Below, piece after piece: positions 42,946 to 52,427 of a stretch of 64,000 nt of DNA. The notes under the pieces are model-generated. The model saw only the letters and a program-made list of their open reading frames with translations, searched no databases and was not told where the DNA came from. The DNA comes from a bacterium HR19 (GTDB lineage Bacteria > Calescibacteriota > Calescibacteriia > Calescibacteriales > Calescibacteriaceae). Both the position numbers and the translations under genes were made by a program. The stretch spans positions 1 through 64,000 of the forward strand of contig BEHV01000010.1 in the NCBI GenBank assembly GCA_002898315.1. The letters run 5' to 3'. Numbering within the stretch: position 1 is the stretch's first letter; every line of letters begins with the position of its first letter.

Positions 42946-43314
42946 TTATACTATTTCAGGGGCAAGAGAAGCTATTTTTACAAATCCCTTTTCTCTTATT
43001 TCTCTCGGTATAGGTCCGAACACTCTTGTTCCTTCTGGTTCTCCTTTATCGTTTATTATAACAACGGCATTATCGTCAAATCTTATGTATGAGCCATCTT
43101 TTCTTCTTGTCTCTTTCGTTGTTCTCACGACAACTGCTTTTTTCACATCACCTTTGGATATCTTTGAGTTAGGTATGGCGCTTTTTACTGCAATCACGAT
43201 TATATCTCCAATATATGCGTATTTTTTCCCGCTCCCTCCGAGAATCCCTATACATTTTCCCCACTTTGCCCCAGAGTTATCAGCAACTTCAACTTTTGTT
43301 TCTCTCTGTATCAT
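42946..43314 (-). CDS. rplN: 50S ribosomal protein L14
   Basis: A 122-residue L14, exactly the usual length. The start [17 protein letters not shown], then [37 protein letters not shown] and [13 protein letters not shown] are the classic blocks. L14 forms an intersubunit bridge. It follows rpsQ as in the standard spc order, with a GGAGGA ribosome site. Confidence 0.97.
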   Translation of the reverse strand: MIQRETKVEVADNSGAKWGKCIGILGGSGKKYAYIGDIIVIAVKSAIPNSKISKGDVKKAVVVRTTKETRRKDGSYIRFDDNAVVIINDKGEPEGTRVFGPIPREIREKGFVKIASLAPEIV

Positions 43315-43350
43315 AAGAATAAATCCTCCTTTCTGTTTTTCTATTTAAAA

Positions 43351-43665
43351 TTATGTCGCGGACTGCAAGAGTTCGGTTTCCTTTTCTCTTTCCTCTTCTT
43401 TCTCCTTCTCTCTTATATATGATGTATGTCCTACTATTTTATAGACAAAAAATCTTTTCAGCTTTGAGAATGGTCTTCCTTCCTTTATTATAACTATATC
43501 TCCCTCTTTACATTTATTTTCTGGGTCGTGAACAAGGTATTTTTTTACTTTCTTGATGTATTTTCCATATTTGGGATGTTTGAACACTCTCTCAACTGCA
43601 ACCTTTACTGTTTTATCCATTTTTCCAGAAGAAATCACTACTCCTGTGAGTTCCTTTTTTGGCAT
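43351..43665 (-). CDS. rpsQ: 30S ribosomal protein S17
   Basis: A 104-residue S17. The core [32 protein letters not shown] and [22 protein letters not shown] are typical. A C-terminal tail of about 20 charged residues, mostly Glu and Lys, is longer than in E. coli. Here rpsQ follows rpsD; in most bacteria it follows rpmC at the end of the S10 operon. Confidence 0.96.
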   Translation of the reverse strand: MPKKELTGVVISSGKMDKTVKVAVERVFKHPKYGKYIKKVKKYLVHDPENKCKEGDIVIIKEGRPFSKLKRFFVYKIVGHTSYIREKEKEEEREKETELLQSAT

Positions 43666-43681
43666 AATTTCTTACACTCCT

Positions 43682-44290
43682 TCATCTTGAATAGAATTCT
43701 ACGATAAGGTTTTCGTCTATTTTCAAGTCAAGGTCTTTTCTTTCTGGCAACCTTATAATTTTTGCTTTGGCTTCATCGTAGCTAACTTCAATCCACGAAG
43801 GAGGTTTTATTATGGGCGACTGTGGCATCAGCTCTTTTTCTACAAGTTCTATCTCATCTCCGATATCAACCAAGTATGAAGGTATATCTACCTTTTTGCC
43901 GTTTACTTTTATTTTACCGTGAGATACAAGTTGTCTTGCGTTTCTTCTTGAGAGAGCGAATCCTGCTCTGAATACAACATTATCTAATCTTCTTTCAAGC
44001 AGTTCTATAAATTTATTACCTGTATTACCTGGGGCTCTCAGAGCCATCTCAAAGAACCTTCTGAACTGCTCCTCTCTCATAAAATAAAACTTTTTGAGTT
44101 TTTGTTTTTCAAATAATCTGACGCCGTAATTAGATAATCTCACAAACCTTTTTGTTCTTCCGTGTTGCCCTGGCGGGAACGGTCTTCTTTCAAAGGGGCA
44201 TTTTTCGGTATAGCATTTTTGTCCTTTTAGGTAGAGTTTCATTCCATATCTTCTGCAATATCTGCAAACCGCATTTTGTTTTATAGCCAT
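43682..44290 (-). CDS. rpsD: 30S ribosomal protein S4, zinc type
   Basis: A 202-residue S4. The N-terminus has four cysteines (CRYC and CYTEKC), a zinc site found in many bacteria. RPFPPGQHG, then [32 protein letters not shown] (the S4 RNA-binding domain) follow. S4 starts 30S assembly on 16S rRNA and can repress its own operon. rpoA and rplQ, which usually follow it, are absent; rpsQ comes instead. Confidence 0.97.
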   Translation of the reverse strand: MAIKQNAVCRYCRRYGMKLYLKGQKCYTEKCPFERRPFPPGQHGRTKRFVRLSNYGVRLFEKQKLKKFYFMREEQFRRFFEMALRAPGNTGNKFIELLERRLDNVVFRAGFALSRRNARQLVSHGKIKVNGKKVDIPSYLVDIGDEIELVEKELMPQSPIIKPPSWIEVSYDEAKAKIIRLPERKDLDLKIDENLIVEFYSR

Positions 44291-44382
44291 CTGATGTCTA
44301 TCCTCCTATTATGAAAGAGAAAACAGATTTAAAAATTTGAAAGGTCTGCAAAAAGAAAGTAAATATTCAGAAAATTTTCCTT

Positions 44383-44760
44383 TTATACTCTTCTTCTTCC
44401 GGGAGCTCTACATCCGTTGTGCGGTATGGGGGTCACATCTCTTATAAGGACTATTTCTATTCCTTCGTTTTCTATTGCTCTTATTGCTGTTTCTCTGCCG
44501 GGACCTGCTCCTTTGACATAGACAGCGCATTTTTCAACTCCGTAGATAGTTTTTGCTTTTTTTGCCGCTTCAGATGCTGCTCTTCCAGCAGCGTAAGGTG
44601 TTCCTTTCTTTGTTCCTTTGAATCCAATTGAGCCGCCAGATGCCCAGCAGAGCACATTTCCATCAAGGTCTGTAAATGAGATAATAGTGTTGTTGAAAGT
44701 TGAGTTTATGTGAGCTATTGCGTATGGAACTTTTTTTATTTTCTTTTTCCTCTGCGCCAT
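44383..44760 (-). CDS. rpsK: 30S ribosomal protein S11
   Basis: A 125-residue S11. [54 protein letters not shown] and the [12 protein letters not shown] loop, ending in [18 protein letters not shown], are diagnostic. It lines the mRNA path of the 30S platform. A GGAGGG ribosome site precedes the ATG. Order rpsM-rpsK-rpsD is conserved. Confidence 0.97.
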   Translation of the reverse strand: MAQRKKKIKKVPYAIAHINSTFNNTIISFTDLDGNVLCWASGGSIGFKGTKKGTPYAAGRAASEAAKKAKTIYGVEKCAVYVKGAGPGRETAIRAIENEGIEIVLIRDVTPIPHNGCRAPGRRRV

Positions 44761-44774
44761 ATTTTCCCTCCTTT

Positions 44775-45155
44775 TTATTTTTTCTTTTTCTTTCTCGCAA
44801 GTATTTTGTGTTTTCTTGGACCTTTTCTTGTTCTTGCGTTGGAGTGAGTTCTTTGCCCTCTCACAGGCAATCCCGCAATATGTCTCAATCCTCTATAACA
44901 TTTTATATCTTTTAACCTCTGGATGTTTTCTGATATTTCTCTTCGCAGGTCTCCTTCAAGTTTTATGCCCAACCTCTCAACTACTGAGTTTATCTTCGCA
45001 ATATCTTCTTCTGTTAGGTCTTTTATTCTTTTCTGATAATCTATTCCTGCCAGTGAAGCTATCTCAAAAGCCGTGTGATTTCCTATCCCGAATATATCAG
45101 ATAAACCGGGGATTATTTTTTTTCTATCAAGTATATCTCTTCCAAGTATTCTCAT
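44775..45155 (-). CDS. rpsM: 30S ribosomal protein S13
   Basis: A 126-residue S13. The start [14 protein letters not shown], a helix-two-turn-helix region, and the end [26 protein letters not shown] with a very basic tail are classic. It contacts the 50S subunit and the P-site tRNA at the top of the 30S head. It follows rpmJ by six bases. Confidence 0.97.
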   Translation of the reverse strand: MRILGRDILDRKKIIPGLSDIFGIGNHTAFEIASLAGIDYQKRIKDLTEEDIAKINSVVERLGIKLEGDLRREISENIQRLKDIKCYRGLRHIAGLPVRGQRTHSNARTRKGPRKHKILARKKKKK

Positions 45156-45161
45156 ATCTTT

Positions 45162-45275
45162 TTACCCCTGTCTTTGCTTGTGTTTTGGATTATTGCAAAT
45201 TATATATACTCTGTTTTTTCTTCTTATGACTCTGCAATCCGCGCATCTTTTCTTTACAGATGCTCTTACTTTCAT
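45162..45275 (-). CDS. rpmJ: 50S ribosomal protein L36, zinc type
   Basis: A 37-residue L36, found by translating the gap between rpsM and infA. It starts [15 protein letters not shown] and ends near HKQRQG. Three cysteines (11, 14 and 27) and His32 form the zinc site. An AAAGGAGAT ribosome site lies just before the ATG. Order infA-rpmJ-rpsM is standard. Confidence 0.96.
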   Translation of the reverse strand: MKVRASVKKRCADCRVIRRKNRVYIICNNPKHKQRQG

Positions 45276-45378
45276 ATCTCCTTTACCCCAGAGATAAATG
45301 ATAAAAACCTTTTTTAATCAGCTTGCATATCAAAACTCAATTTTCAAAACTTTATGACTTCATATCTTCCATCAGAAG

Positions 45379-45618
45379 CTAATCTTCTTTCTTCGTCTGT
45401 TCGGAATATCTCCATACTATTCTGCCTTTTGTCAGGTCATACGGAGAAATCTCTACTTCAACTGTATCTCCGACTCCTATTTTTATATAATTTTTTTTCA
45501 TACTACCTGATGGATATGCTAAAATGATCTTCCCGTTTTCAAGTTCAACCCTGAAAAATCCTCTGCTCGCTTCAATGACTCTGCCTTTAAATTTCAATAT
45601 GTCCTTTTTGGAATCCAT
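45379..45618 (-). CDS. infA: translation initiation factor IF-1
   Basis: A 79-residue IF-1 with a single OB fold. The core GRVIEASRGFFRVELENGKIILAYPSGSMKKNYIKI and the end VEISPYDLTKGRIVWRYSE match. The usual length is 72; here both ends are a little longer. IF-1 binds the 30S A site during initiation. It is the first gene of the rearranged cluster, and a GGDEF-type gene reads away from it. Confidence 0.95.
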   Translation of the reverse strand: MDSKKDILKFKGRVIEASRGFFRVELENGKIILAYPSGSMKKNYIKIGVGDTVEVEISPYDLTKGRIVWRYSEQTKKED

Positions 45619-45679
45619 AAGAAGTTATTCATTTCATTTAAAACAAATTCTTTGATTTAACATTAAAGTATAATTTAAG

Positions 45680-47503
45680 ATGATATTCAAAATACTTGAA
45701 ATAAATCAGAATTTGTTTCTTTGGTCAGGTGTTGTTGTAATACTTTTCATAGCTCTTTTAAGCTGGTTGATATTCAAATATTCCCCTGTTGTGTTAAAAA
45801 CCACATTAGGTTTTTTCCTTTTTTCGCTTGCGATACTCGTCTCTTCACTTTTTATCGGTGTCATAGCTTTGAAGAACTTTATAAGAGATTGGGAAAAATA
45901 TGAAATAAGCCGACTTAAAGAAGGTGCTTTCGTAATAATTGAAAGAAGAAAAAGTTCCCACTCTACTATTTTAGAGAGGTTTTCTGAAAATCCAGAAGGA
46001 ATAATTAATGACCCCTTCGCAAAAACTATACTTGACTTTTTAGCGATAGGAGATAAAGACGGCAAAATAATCAGAGCAAATAAAGATATATTGGAAAAAG
46101 TAAATCTCCCATCAGAAAATCCTCAAACAGTTTTTGTTGATACGAAAGATGGTCCTTACATGATCACATTTCAACTATCAAAAGATAAAAGTAGCTCAAT
46201 CGTTGTCGGTGAAAAATTGGAGCTGAGGTTAATTCCAACTCTGATTGATATGCTTTCGGCAAAAGATGCTATCGTGTTGAAAAAAGAAGAGAAATCAGAA
46301 AGTAAAAAATCAATAATCTCCAACGCAGAAGTAGAACTCGGAGATTTCAAAATTGTCATATTCCCCCAAGATGAAAGCATAATTTCTCTCCTCCAGAAGA
46401 TAACTAAAAATGTTTCAAGAGGAATAATTTTTGTGATAGGGATTTCACTTGTGTTCTTTGCTGTACTTTCTCTATCTTACATAAGAAAACCACTTTTACA
46501 TCTTATAAATGGTTCGGAAGAGGTGGAAAGGGGCAACTTTGAGTATGAAATAAGATATGAAGCAAAGGGAGATATAGGTAAGCTTATTCAGACATTCAAC
46601 AACATGATAAAAGGATTGAGAAGAAGAGACGCTCAGATAAAATATAGAAACGACCTTCTCAGTGCCATAAGAGAGGTTGGAGGTTCAATACTGAACGAAT
46701 ACGATAAAGAAAAGATATTTCAGATATGTGTTGATATAGCAGGAACAAAAACAAACTCAAAATGTGCTATATTCTATGACGGGAAAGCAAAATTTTCTCA
46801 GGAGTTATCAGTTTCGGAAGATGATGTCAAAAAAATTCAAGATGGAGAAGTAATAGTAAAGGATGGGCATTACATAATCGCCTACGAAATATCTGCGGTC
46901 CGCGAAGGAGAGAAAATAGTATACGGAAAATTTGTTGCAGAAAGGGAAAGAGTTTTCATTCCAGAAGAAAAAGAGTTCTTCAATTCTCTCCTGAATTATA
47001 TCTCCTCTGCTTGTCAGAGAAGTGATTATGTTCTCAAACTCAAACTTATGCAGTCCCTTGACAGTTTGACAGGGCTTTTCAACTCGGGTTTCTTCAAATC
47101 TGCTGTAAAAAGAGAAACATCTATAATGAAGAGATTTCAAAGGCACTACGCTGTCGTTATAATTGAGATAGAAAATTCAAAAGAGATTATAGAGAAGTTC
47201 GGATATATCATATGGGAAGACATAATAAAATCGATCGCCATCATAATGAGAAAGTCGGTGAGAGCTTATGATGTTGCTGCGAGAATATCACAAGATAAGT
47301 TTGCTCTTTTACTTCCGAACACTGAATTCAAAAACGCAAAGGTTGTTGAAGAGAGAATAAGGACACAAATCATATCTGCTCCCGAAATCCCATCTTTGCC
47401 AGACCTTGAACTGAAAGTAAAAGTAGAATCATTTGCCACAGACAATCAAGACCCAGAAGAAATAATCAGAAAGGTTGAGGAAAAATCATCGGAGCAAGTG
47501 TAA
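45680..47503 (+). CDS. membrane HAMP-GAF protein with a degenerate GGDEF domain
   Basis: A 607-residue sensor. Two N-terminal transmembrane helices (about residues 12-34 and 43-64) are followed by an extracytoplasmic region, a third helix near residue 250, a HAMP domain (about 270-320), a GAF-like domain (330-455) and a GGDEF-like domain (460-600). The last opens with SLTGLFNSGFF, but where GGDEF should stand it reads SQDKF, so it should not make cyclic-di-GMP and may be a receptor or scaffold. A TATAAT box lies five bases before the ATG. mlaE follows closely. Confidence 0.8.
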   Translation: MIFKILEINQNLFLWSGVVVILFIALLSWLIFKYSPVVLKTTLGFFLFSLAILVSSLFIGVIALKNFIRDWEKYEISRLKEGAFVIIERRKSSHSTILERFSENPEGIINDPFAKTILDFLAIGDKDGKIIRANKDILEKVNLPSENPQTVFVDTKDGPYMITFQLSKDKSSSIVVGEKLELRLIPTLIDMLSAKDAIVLKKEEKSESKKSIISNAEVELGDFKIVIFPQDESIISLLQKITKNVSRGIIFVIGISLVFFAVLSLSYIRKPLLHLINGSEEVERGNFEYEIRYEAKGDIGKLIQTFNNMIKGLRRRDAQIKYRNDLLSAIREVGGSILNEYDKEKIFQICVDIAGTKTNSKCAIFYDGKAKFSQELSVSEDDVKKIQDGEVIVKDGHYIIAYEISAVREGEKIVYGKFVAERERVFIPEEKEFFNSLLNYISSACQRSDYVLKLKLMQSLDSLTGLFNSGFFKSAVKRETSIMKRFQRHYAVVIIEIENSKEIIEKFGYIIWEDIIKSIAIIMRKSVRAYDVAARISQDKFALLLPNTEFKNAKVVEERIRTQIISAPEIPSLPDLELKVKVESFATDNQDPEEIIRKVEEKSSEQV

Positions 47504-47513
47504 TCTATCAAAA

Positions 47514-48236
47514 ATGAAAACCGCAGGAGATATGTTTCTTTTTCTCATCAGAGTTATAAGAAAAACACCAAGAATTGATATTTTTCATTTTTTGGCGATA
47601 CTCTGTGGAATAATGATTGAATCTCTGCCAGTTATTTTAATTTTTGGTGTATCAATAGGAGCAAGCATAGGGCTTCAATTTGTCATATCTCTTAAAGTTG
47701 TTGGAGCAGAATCTATGTCTCCGTATTTTTCAGGTATGGCTATACTGCGTGAGATAGGACCTATGGTAGCTGGCTCACAGGTTCTTATAAGGTCGGGCAC
47801 AAGGATTGTTTCTCAGATAGCATCTATGAAAGATAGAGGGATTCTCACCGCAATAGAGGTTTTTCCGCTTGATTCATTTCTTTTCGTTGTTGTCCCGAGG
47901 TTCTGGGCTATTGTTATTGCGACATTTCTTTACCTTCCCATAGCGAATGCGGTGTGCATTCTTTCTTCTGCTTTTTTGACAGCGAATTTATTTGGTGTCT
48001 CTTGGGGTGAAATATGGAACGGTTTGGAAAAATCAGGAGATATCATAGATATACTCATTGGGTTTTTAAAGTGTGGTATAATAGGTATATCTAATGCTCT
48101 CTTCGTGACATATTATGGATGGACAGCAAAGGAAGGAGCGGAGGGAACATCAAAAGCCATGCAAAAAGCAATAAGCTATTCAGTAGTTTATGCTATCGCA
48201 ATAAATTATTCCATCTCTCTCATATTTTATGAATAG
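47514..48236 (+). CDS. mlaE: MlaE/YrbE-family lipid ABC transporter permease
   Basis: A 240-residue permease with about five membrane helices. The family signature is FSGMAILREIGPMVAGSQVLIRSGTRIVSQIASMKDRGILTAIEV near residues 75-115, where the coupling helix meets the ATPase MlaF. MlaE moves phospholipids between inner and outer membrane. The ATPase and the MCE-domain substrate protein are not adjacent. The ATG at 47514 is preferred over a TTG at 47475 that overlaps the sensor gene. Confidence 0.87.
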   Translation: MKTAGDMFLFLIRVIRKTPRIDIFHFLAILCGIMIESLPVILIFGVSIGASIGLQFVISLKVVGAESMSPYFSGMAILREIGPMVAGSQVLIRSGTRIVSQIASMKDRGILTAIEVFPLDSFLFVVVPRFWAIVIATFLYLPIANAVCILSSAFLTANLFGVSWGEIWNGLEKSGDIIDILIGFLKCGIIGISNALFVTYYGWTAKEGAEGTSKAMQKAISYSVVYAIAINYSISLIFYE

Positions 48237-48411
48237 AACCCTGAATTCTTTTTTCTTCCTTTTGTCTCAAAAAAGATAAAATTTACCACAAATGAGAAAT
48301 TAAGAAGCAAATTATAACCGGTAGATGTTTTTGGCACAGAATAACAGAAAGAAGCCATAAATTTTATAAATATGGAACATTTTTTGCATATTCCTAAGGG
48401 GGTGAGAAAAG

Positions 48412-49594
48412 ATGAAAAAGATAGTGATTCTTGGAGGAGGAACAGGAGGAGTAGTTGTCGCAACGCGATTGTCTAAATATCTTCATCAGGAGATAATTTC
48501 GGAAAAGGTAAAAATCTTCCTTGTTGATAAAAACAAAAATCACGAATTCAGACCTTCTTACCTCTGGGTTGCAACGGGAAATAAGAAATCCAGAAGATAT
48601 ATCAAGACCACTTGAATTTTTAAGAAATAAAAGAATAGAATTTATAAACTCAGGGGTAGTTGAAATTGATCCAGATAAGCAGAAGGTTTATCTTGAAGGA
48701 GAAAACAGAAAAGAGCTTGATTACGATTACCTTGTTATTTCTCTGGGAACAGAACTCAGACCTGAGAAGACATCGGGTATAGAAAGAACTTACCATGCTT
48801 GGGAACTTAAAGATTCAATACGGCTAAAAAGCGCACTGGCAAATTTTAAGGGTGGGAAGGTTGTTGTTGGTCCTGTTGAGCCATTTTACAGATGTTCTCC
48901 TGCTCCTTTTGAACTTGCCTTTATGATAAGATATATCAGTGAACAAAGAGGAATATCAGAAAAAACAGATATAACTGTGATTCATCCGTGGGCTGAACCT
49001 ATGCAACCTTTCGGACCTTTTATGGTATCTGCTTTTAAAGCTTTTCTTGAGCAGTTTAAAGTAAAATTTGAAGGGAACTTTTATACAAGTGAAATAAAAG
49101 ATGGTAGGATAGTTTCAAAAGATGGTAAAGAAATTCAGTATGACCTTGCTATTATTATTCCTGCGCATGAGCCAGCTAAACCGGTTTATACTAATCCAAA
49201 ACTCAGGAACCAAAACGCAGATGGATACATGCTCATTGATAAAAAAACTCTGAGACATCCCGAATATAGGAATGTATTTGGAATAGGTGATATAATTTCA
49301 AGAAGTTTAGGAATAGGTATGGCAGGAGTTTTTGCTCATTTTGAAGGAGATTTTGTAGCTTCTCAAATTGTAGATGAAATAAAAGGTTCTTTCCTTGGTA
49401 TGACATATAATAAGTCAGGATTATGTGTTATGGATGTCGGATATCTTGGGGCTGGAGTATTTTGTGATTTCTCAAAAGTTATAGATGGTCTTGCTCAGTA
49501 CCCTGATTGCTGGATGCTCGGCGGTATGAAAGCTTTCAGGGGACTAAAAGTTGCTTTTGAGAAAATGTGGTTTGCTCAGATATTTGGAAAGTAA
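48412..49594 (+). pseudogene. sulfide:quinone oxidoreductase-like flavoprotein, frameshifted
   Basis: Two frames join into one FAD enzyme of about 394 residues. The first gives MKKIVILGGGTGGVVVATRL (FAD-binding start) to YLWVATG; the second continues with IRNPEDISRPLEFLRNKRIEF, LDYDYLVISLGTELRP and the redox cysteines in YRCSPAPFE and GLCVMDVGY. These two cysteines fit sulfide:quinone reductases. The break is one extra base near 48577-48583, in a GGGAAA run. It may be a real mutation or an assembly error. A GGGGGTGAG ribosome site precedes the ATG, and DUF1641 follows, a common partner. Confidence 0.78.
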
Positions 49595-49630
49595 AAAATT
49601 TTGAAATTCTAAAAAAGGAGGGAAAAAACA

Positions 49631-50077
49631 ATGGAAATAAAAATAGAGGGGATTAGAGAAGAAGAGGCAAAGAAGATAAGTGAGCTATTCAAAAAAATAG
49701 CCGAAAATAAAGATAGTATTGAAACAGTCCTTGATGTTATTGAAAAACTCAGAGAAACAGGATTACTGGCTGCTATATCTGCTTTGGCGGAGGGAGCTGA
49801 AGAAGGGTTCAATTCGGTGGCAAAACCAGAACTTATGGCGTCAATAGCAAATGCAATGATAGTTTTTTGGATGTTAGGAAATATGAGCCATCCTATGCTT
49901 TTTGAAGTTGCTCAGAAACTTCCTTATGCTCTGAACAAATCATTTGAAGAAATCAAAAAAATCAAGGAAGAAGGAAAAGAAAAACCATCTTTATTCAAAA
50001 TCTTCAAGATGATAAAAAGCCAGGAATTCTACTATGCGCTGAAACTTATTCACTCTATATTAACTCACCTTCATTAA
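49631..50077 (+). CDS. DUF1641-family protein
   Basis: A 148-residue protein of the DUF1641 group. It is helical: a charged start, then VLDVIEKLRETGLLAAISALAEGAEEGFNSV, and later LYALNKSFEEIKKIKEE. Such proteins are often encoded next to FAD-dependent oxidoreductases or formate dehydrogenases and may help to attach them to the membrane or to a partner. Here the gene follows the SQR-like gene by 36 bases, with a GGAGGGAA ribosome site, so the pair is probably an operon. Confidence 0.78.
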   Translation: MEIKIEGIREEEAKKISELFKKIAENKDSIETVLDVIEKLRETGLLAAISALAEGAEEGFNSVAKPELMASIANAMIVFWMLGNMSHPMLFEVAQKLPYALNKSFEEIKKIKEEGKEKPSLFKIFKMIKSQEFYYALKLIHSILTHLH

Positions 50078-50168
50078 CTCATCCTCAAGATAGCAATACT
50101 GAAAAAGTGGAAACAAAATTCAAGATTCAAACAGAGAAAATTTGCTCCTTGTATGAGTAATATTTATT

Positions 50169-51155
50169 TTGGATACCTCTGTGGAGATAAAAGGTATAAA
50201 AGGTGTCTTTGTATACGGAGATAAAGTTCTGATAAAATGTGAAACTTCTGGTGGAGAGACCTCATTTTCAATACCTATAATAAACTTCCCGTATTTTGCG
50301 TATATCATTCAAGAAGCCAAAGAGAAGATAAAAGAACTCAACCCTCTCCCAAATCTGAAAATTCAAGATGAAATCTCTCTCCTCAACATATACCTTACCT
50401 ATGCGATACCTCATAAAATTTCGGGAGATGAAAGAACTTTCAGAAGGAAGATGAGAGAGATTTTTGAGTTCCAAAAAAATCAAGGTTTTATAAACAGAGT
50501 AATAGTGGTTCAATCTATTCTTGATAAGCTTTCAAAACCACGCACTTACCTTGAAATAGGGGTTGAGAGAGGATACACATTTTATCAGATTCAAGCCGAG
50601 AAAAAAATTGCAGTTGACCCGGAATTCAAAATACCGGGTGGATTTAAAAACACAGAAAGCGAGATTTTCTTTCAGGTCACAAGTGATGAGTTCTTTGAAA
50701 AGTACGCCGAAGATTTCAGGGAAAACCCCTTTGATGTTGTTCTTGTAGATGGACTTCACACTTTTGAGCAATCAATAAAAGATGTTGAAAATGCCCTGAA
50801 ATTCCTTTCCCCGCGCGGAGTAATTGTTATGCACGATTGCCTCCCGAAAAATTATCCATCATCTCTTAAATCTCTTGAAGATGCGGTGAAGCATCCCGAA
50901 TTTGATGGCTCATGGAGTGGTGATGTATACAAAACAATAATATACCTCAGAGCAAAAAGAAAAGACCTTTTTGTGGCTGTTGTAGATTCTGATCACGGAG
51001 TGGGAATTATAAGATACGGCGAACCAGAAAACATGATTGACATTGAAGAAAGTGAAATTGAGCAGATTGATTTCTTTGAGCTGATGAAAAGAAAGGAAGA
51101 ACTCCTTAACATCAAACCCCCTGATTGGTTTAAAACATGGATTGAAACATTATAG
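50169..51155 (+). CDS. class I SAM-dependent methyltransferase-like protein (Methyltransf_24)
   Basis: A 328-residue protein. The C-terminal half has a Rossmann methyltransferase core: YLEIGVERGYTF (motif I), AVDPEF, FDVVLVDGLHTFEQSIKDVENALKFLSPRGVIVMHDC with the Asp-His and Asp-Cys of the Methyltransf_24 group. That group includes sugar and cephalosporin-type O-methyltransferases. The first 130 residues are extra and unassigned. The start is TTG with a TAATAT box five bases upstream. Substrate unknown; surface glycan modification is a guess. Confidence 0.7.
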   Translation: MDTSVEIKGIKGVFVYGDKVLIKCETSGGETSFSIPIINFPYFAYIIQEAKEKIKELNPLPNLKIQDEISLLNIYLTYAIPHKISGDERTFRRKMREIFEFQKNQGFINRVIVVQSILDKLSKPRTYLEIGVERGYTFYQIQAEKKIAVDPEFKIPGGFKNTESEIFFQVTSDEFFEKYAEDFRENPFDVVLVDGLHTFEQSIKDVENALKFLSPRGVIVMHDCLPKNYPSSLKSLEDAVKHPEFDGSWSGDVYKTIIYLRAKRKDLFVAVVDSDHGVGIIRYGEPENMIDIEESEIEQIDFFELMKRKEELLNIKPPDWFKTWIETL

Positions 51156-51201
51156 TGTAAATTCAAAACAAAAATTTATTTGTAGATATTAAAATTTTCT
51201 T

Positions 51202-51924
51202 ATGGATCAGATTGATGAGTCAAAGATAAGGACTTTCTTCGCTTTGCTTTTTGTCTTTGCGGTTATCATAGTAATCCTATCAAACACAAAATATGATTTT
51301 TATTCGGCGGAAGAACTTTATTCAAAGGGAGTAGAACTATATAAAAGCGGAAAATATTTTGAAGCAATTCAGAAGATGAACGAGATAATAGAAAAAATTC
51401 CAAGCTATCAAAAAGCTTATATTTTGAAAGGTAAAGCATATACCAAACTTTACCTTGAACATAGATCAAGGAACTTTTCAGGCGCGTATAGAGGAGAAGA
51501 TTTTCTCGCACTGGCAAAATTCAACTTTGATATTGCAAATAAAATAAAAGATAACGCGGTAGCACATTACTATCTTGGACTCATTTATTACTGGATAAAC
51601 GATATTCAGAAATCTATTTTCCATGCCAGCAAATCTTTTGCTCTTGATCCCAAAATGGAAGAGAGTCAAAAGCTACTTGTAAACCTCCTGAAAATTTATG
51701 TTCAAAGAATTCAAAGTGAGAAAGCAATGAGAAGAATTAGAGAAAAAACAGAGAATCTGATATTTTCTGATGAAAGCGAATATTCCGAAGAACATGAAGA
51801 TTACCTTCTCCTTTACGATGGTTTTGATAAAACAATATTAGATGACGATGATGATGACGGCGACGATGACGATGAAATTGAAAAAGATGAATGGAATTAT
51901 GAATTGAATACATTTGACGAATGA
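51202..51924 (+). CDS. membrane-anchored TPR protein with an acidic tail
   Basis: A 240-residue protein. One transmembrane helix (about residues 10-27) is followed by two to three tetratricopeptide repeats, for example AEELYSKGVELYKSGKYFEAIQKMNEIIEK, then DNAVAHYYLGLIYYWINDIQKSIFHASKSFALDP. The end contains a run of Asp residues and further acidic residues. TPR proteins hold complexes together; the partner is unknown. The acidic tail may bind metal or a basic partner. Confidence 0.75.
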   Translation: MDQIDESKIRTFFALLFVFAVIIVILSNTKYDFYSAEELYSKGVELYKSGKYFEAIQKMNEIIEKIPSYQKAYILKGKAYTKLYLEHRSRNFSGAYRGEDFLALAKFNFDIANKIKDNAVAHYYLGLIYYWINDIQKSIFHASKSFALDPKMEESQKLLVNLLKIYVQRIQSEKAMRRIREKTENLIFSDESEYSEEHEDYLLLYDGFDKTILDDDDDDGDDDDEIEKDEWNYELNTFDE

Positions 51925-51930
51925 GAACAT

Positions 51931-52380
51931 TCAGAAATCCTGCCATAAACCATTTTTCAGTATGCACGAACTTACTCCTCCCGTGGGAGAAATCACAGAA
52001 AAAGCTAAAAAATCATCTCCACATCTTATGTATATAGCTCCAGATATATCTTTGAGACCTTTTGGAGAGAAATTGTATGATGTTTTTTGCGAAGGAATTC
52101 CCTTTTCATTTGAGCAAGCTTTATAATTTACCGCAGGAGTTTCCAACTTGAAATTATGTCTGAAAATTTTCTTCTTCTCGCCGTATTGAATTTCTATCTC
52201 TCTTTCTGAAAAATTTATTTTTGATTCTCCATATTTTAAAGACATAACTTTTGCTGATGAGATGAGTTTTTCAATAAAGCTTTTTGTGAATTTTGGAGAG
52301 CAGGAATCTTTTGTCTTTATAACTCCCAGAACCAAAAATGGAAGTATTACAAATGGTATCAGTAATCTTAAAATCACCAT
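51931..52380 (-). CDS. small exported or membrane-anchored protein, possible GspH/FimT-like pseudopilin
   Basis: A 149-residue protein with one N-terminal hydrophobic helix and a beta-rich rest. The C-terminal part (GAIYIRCGDDFLAFSVISPTGGVSSC) resembles the last strands of GspH/FimT pseudopilins, which end in a similar TG-type turn. The prepilin cleavage motif (Gly-Phe-Thr-Leu-Ile-Glu) is not present. Four or five cysteines suggest a disulfide. It is convergent with the TPR gene. The pseudopilin idea is weak. Confidence 0.5.
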   Translation of the reverse strand: MVILRLLIPFVILPFLVLGVIKTKDSCSPKFTKSFIEKLISSAKVMSLKYGESKINFSEREIEIQYGEKKKIFRHNFKLETPAVNYKACSNEKGIPSQKTSYNFSPKGLKDISGAIYIRCGDDFLAFSVISPTGGVSSCILKNGLWQDF

Positions 52381-52427
52381 AATTTATCTATATCTAAAAA
52401 CAAATTTAGGGAGGAATTTTTGATATT

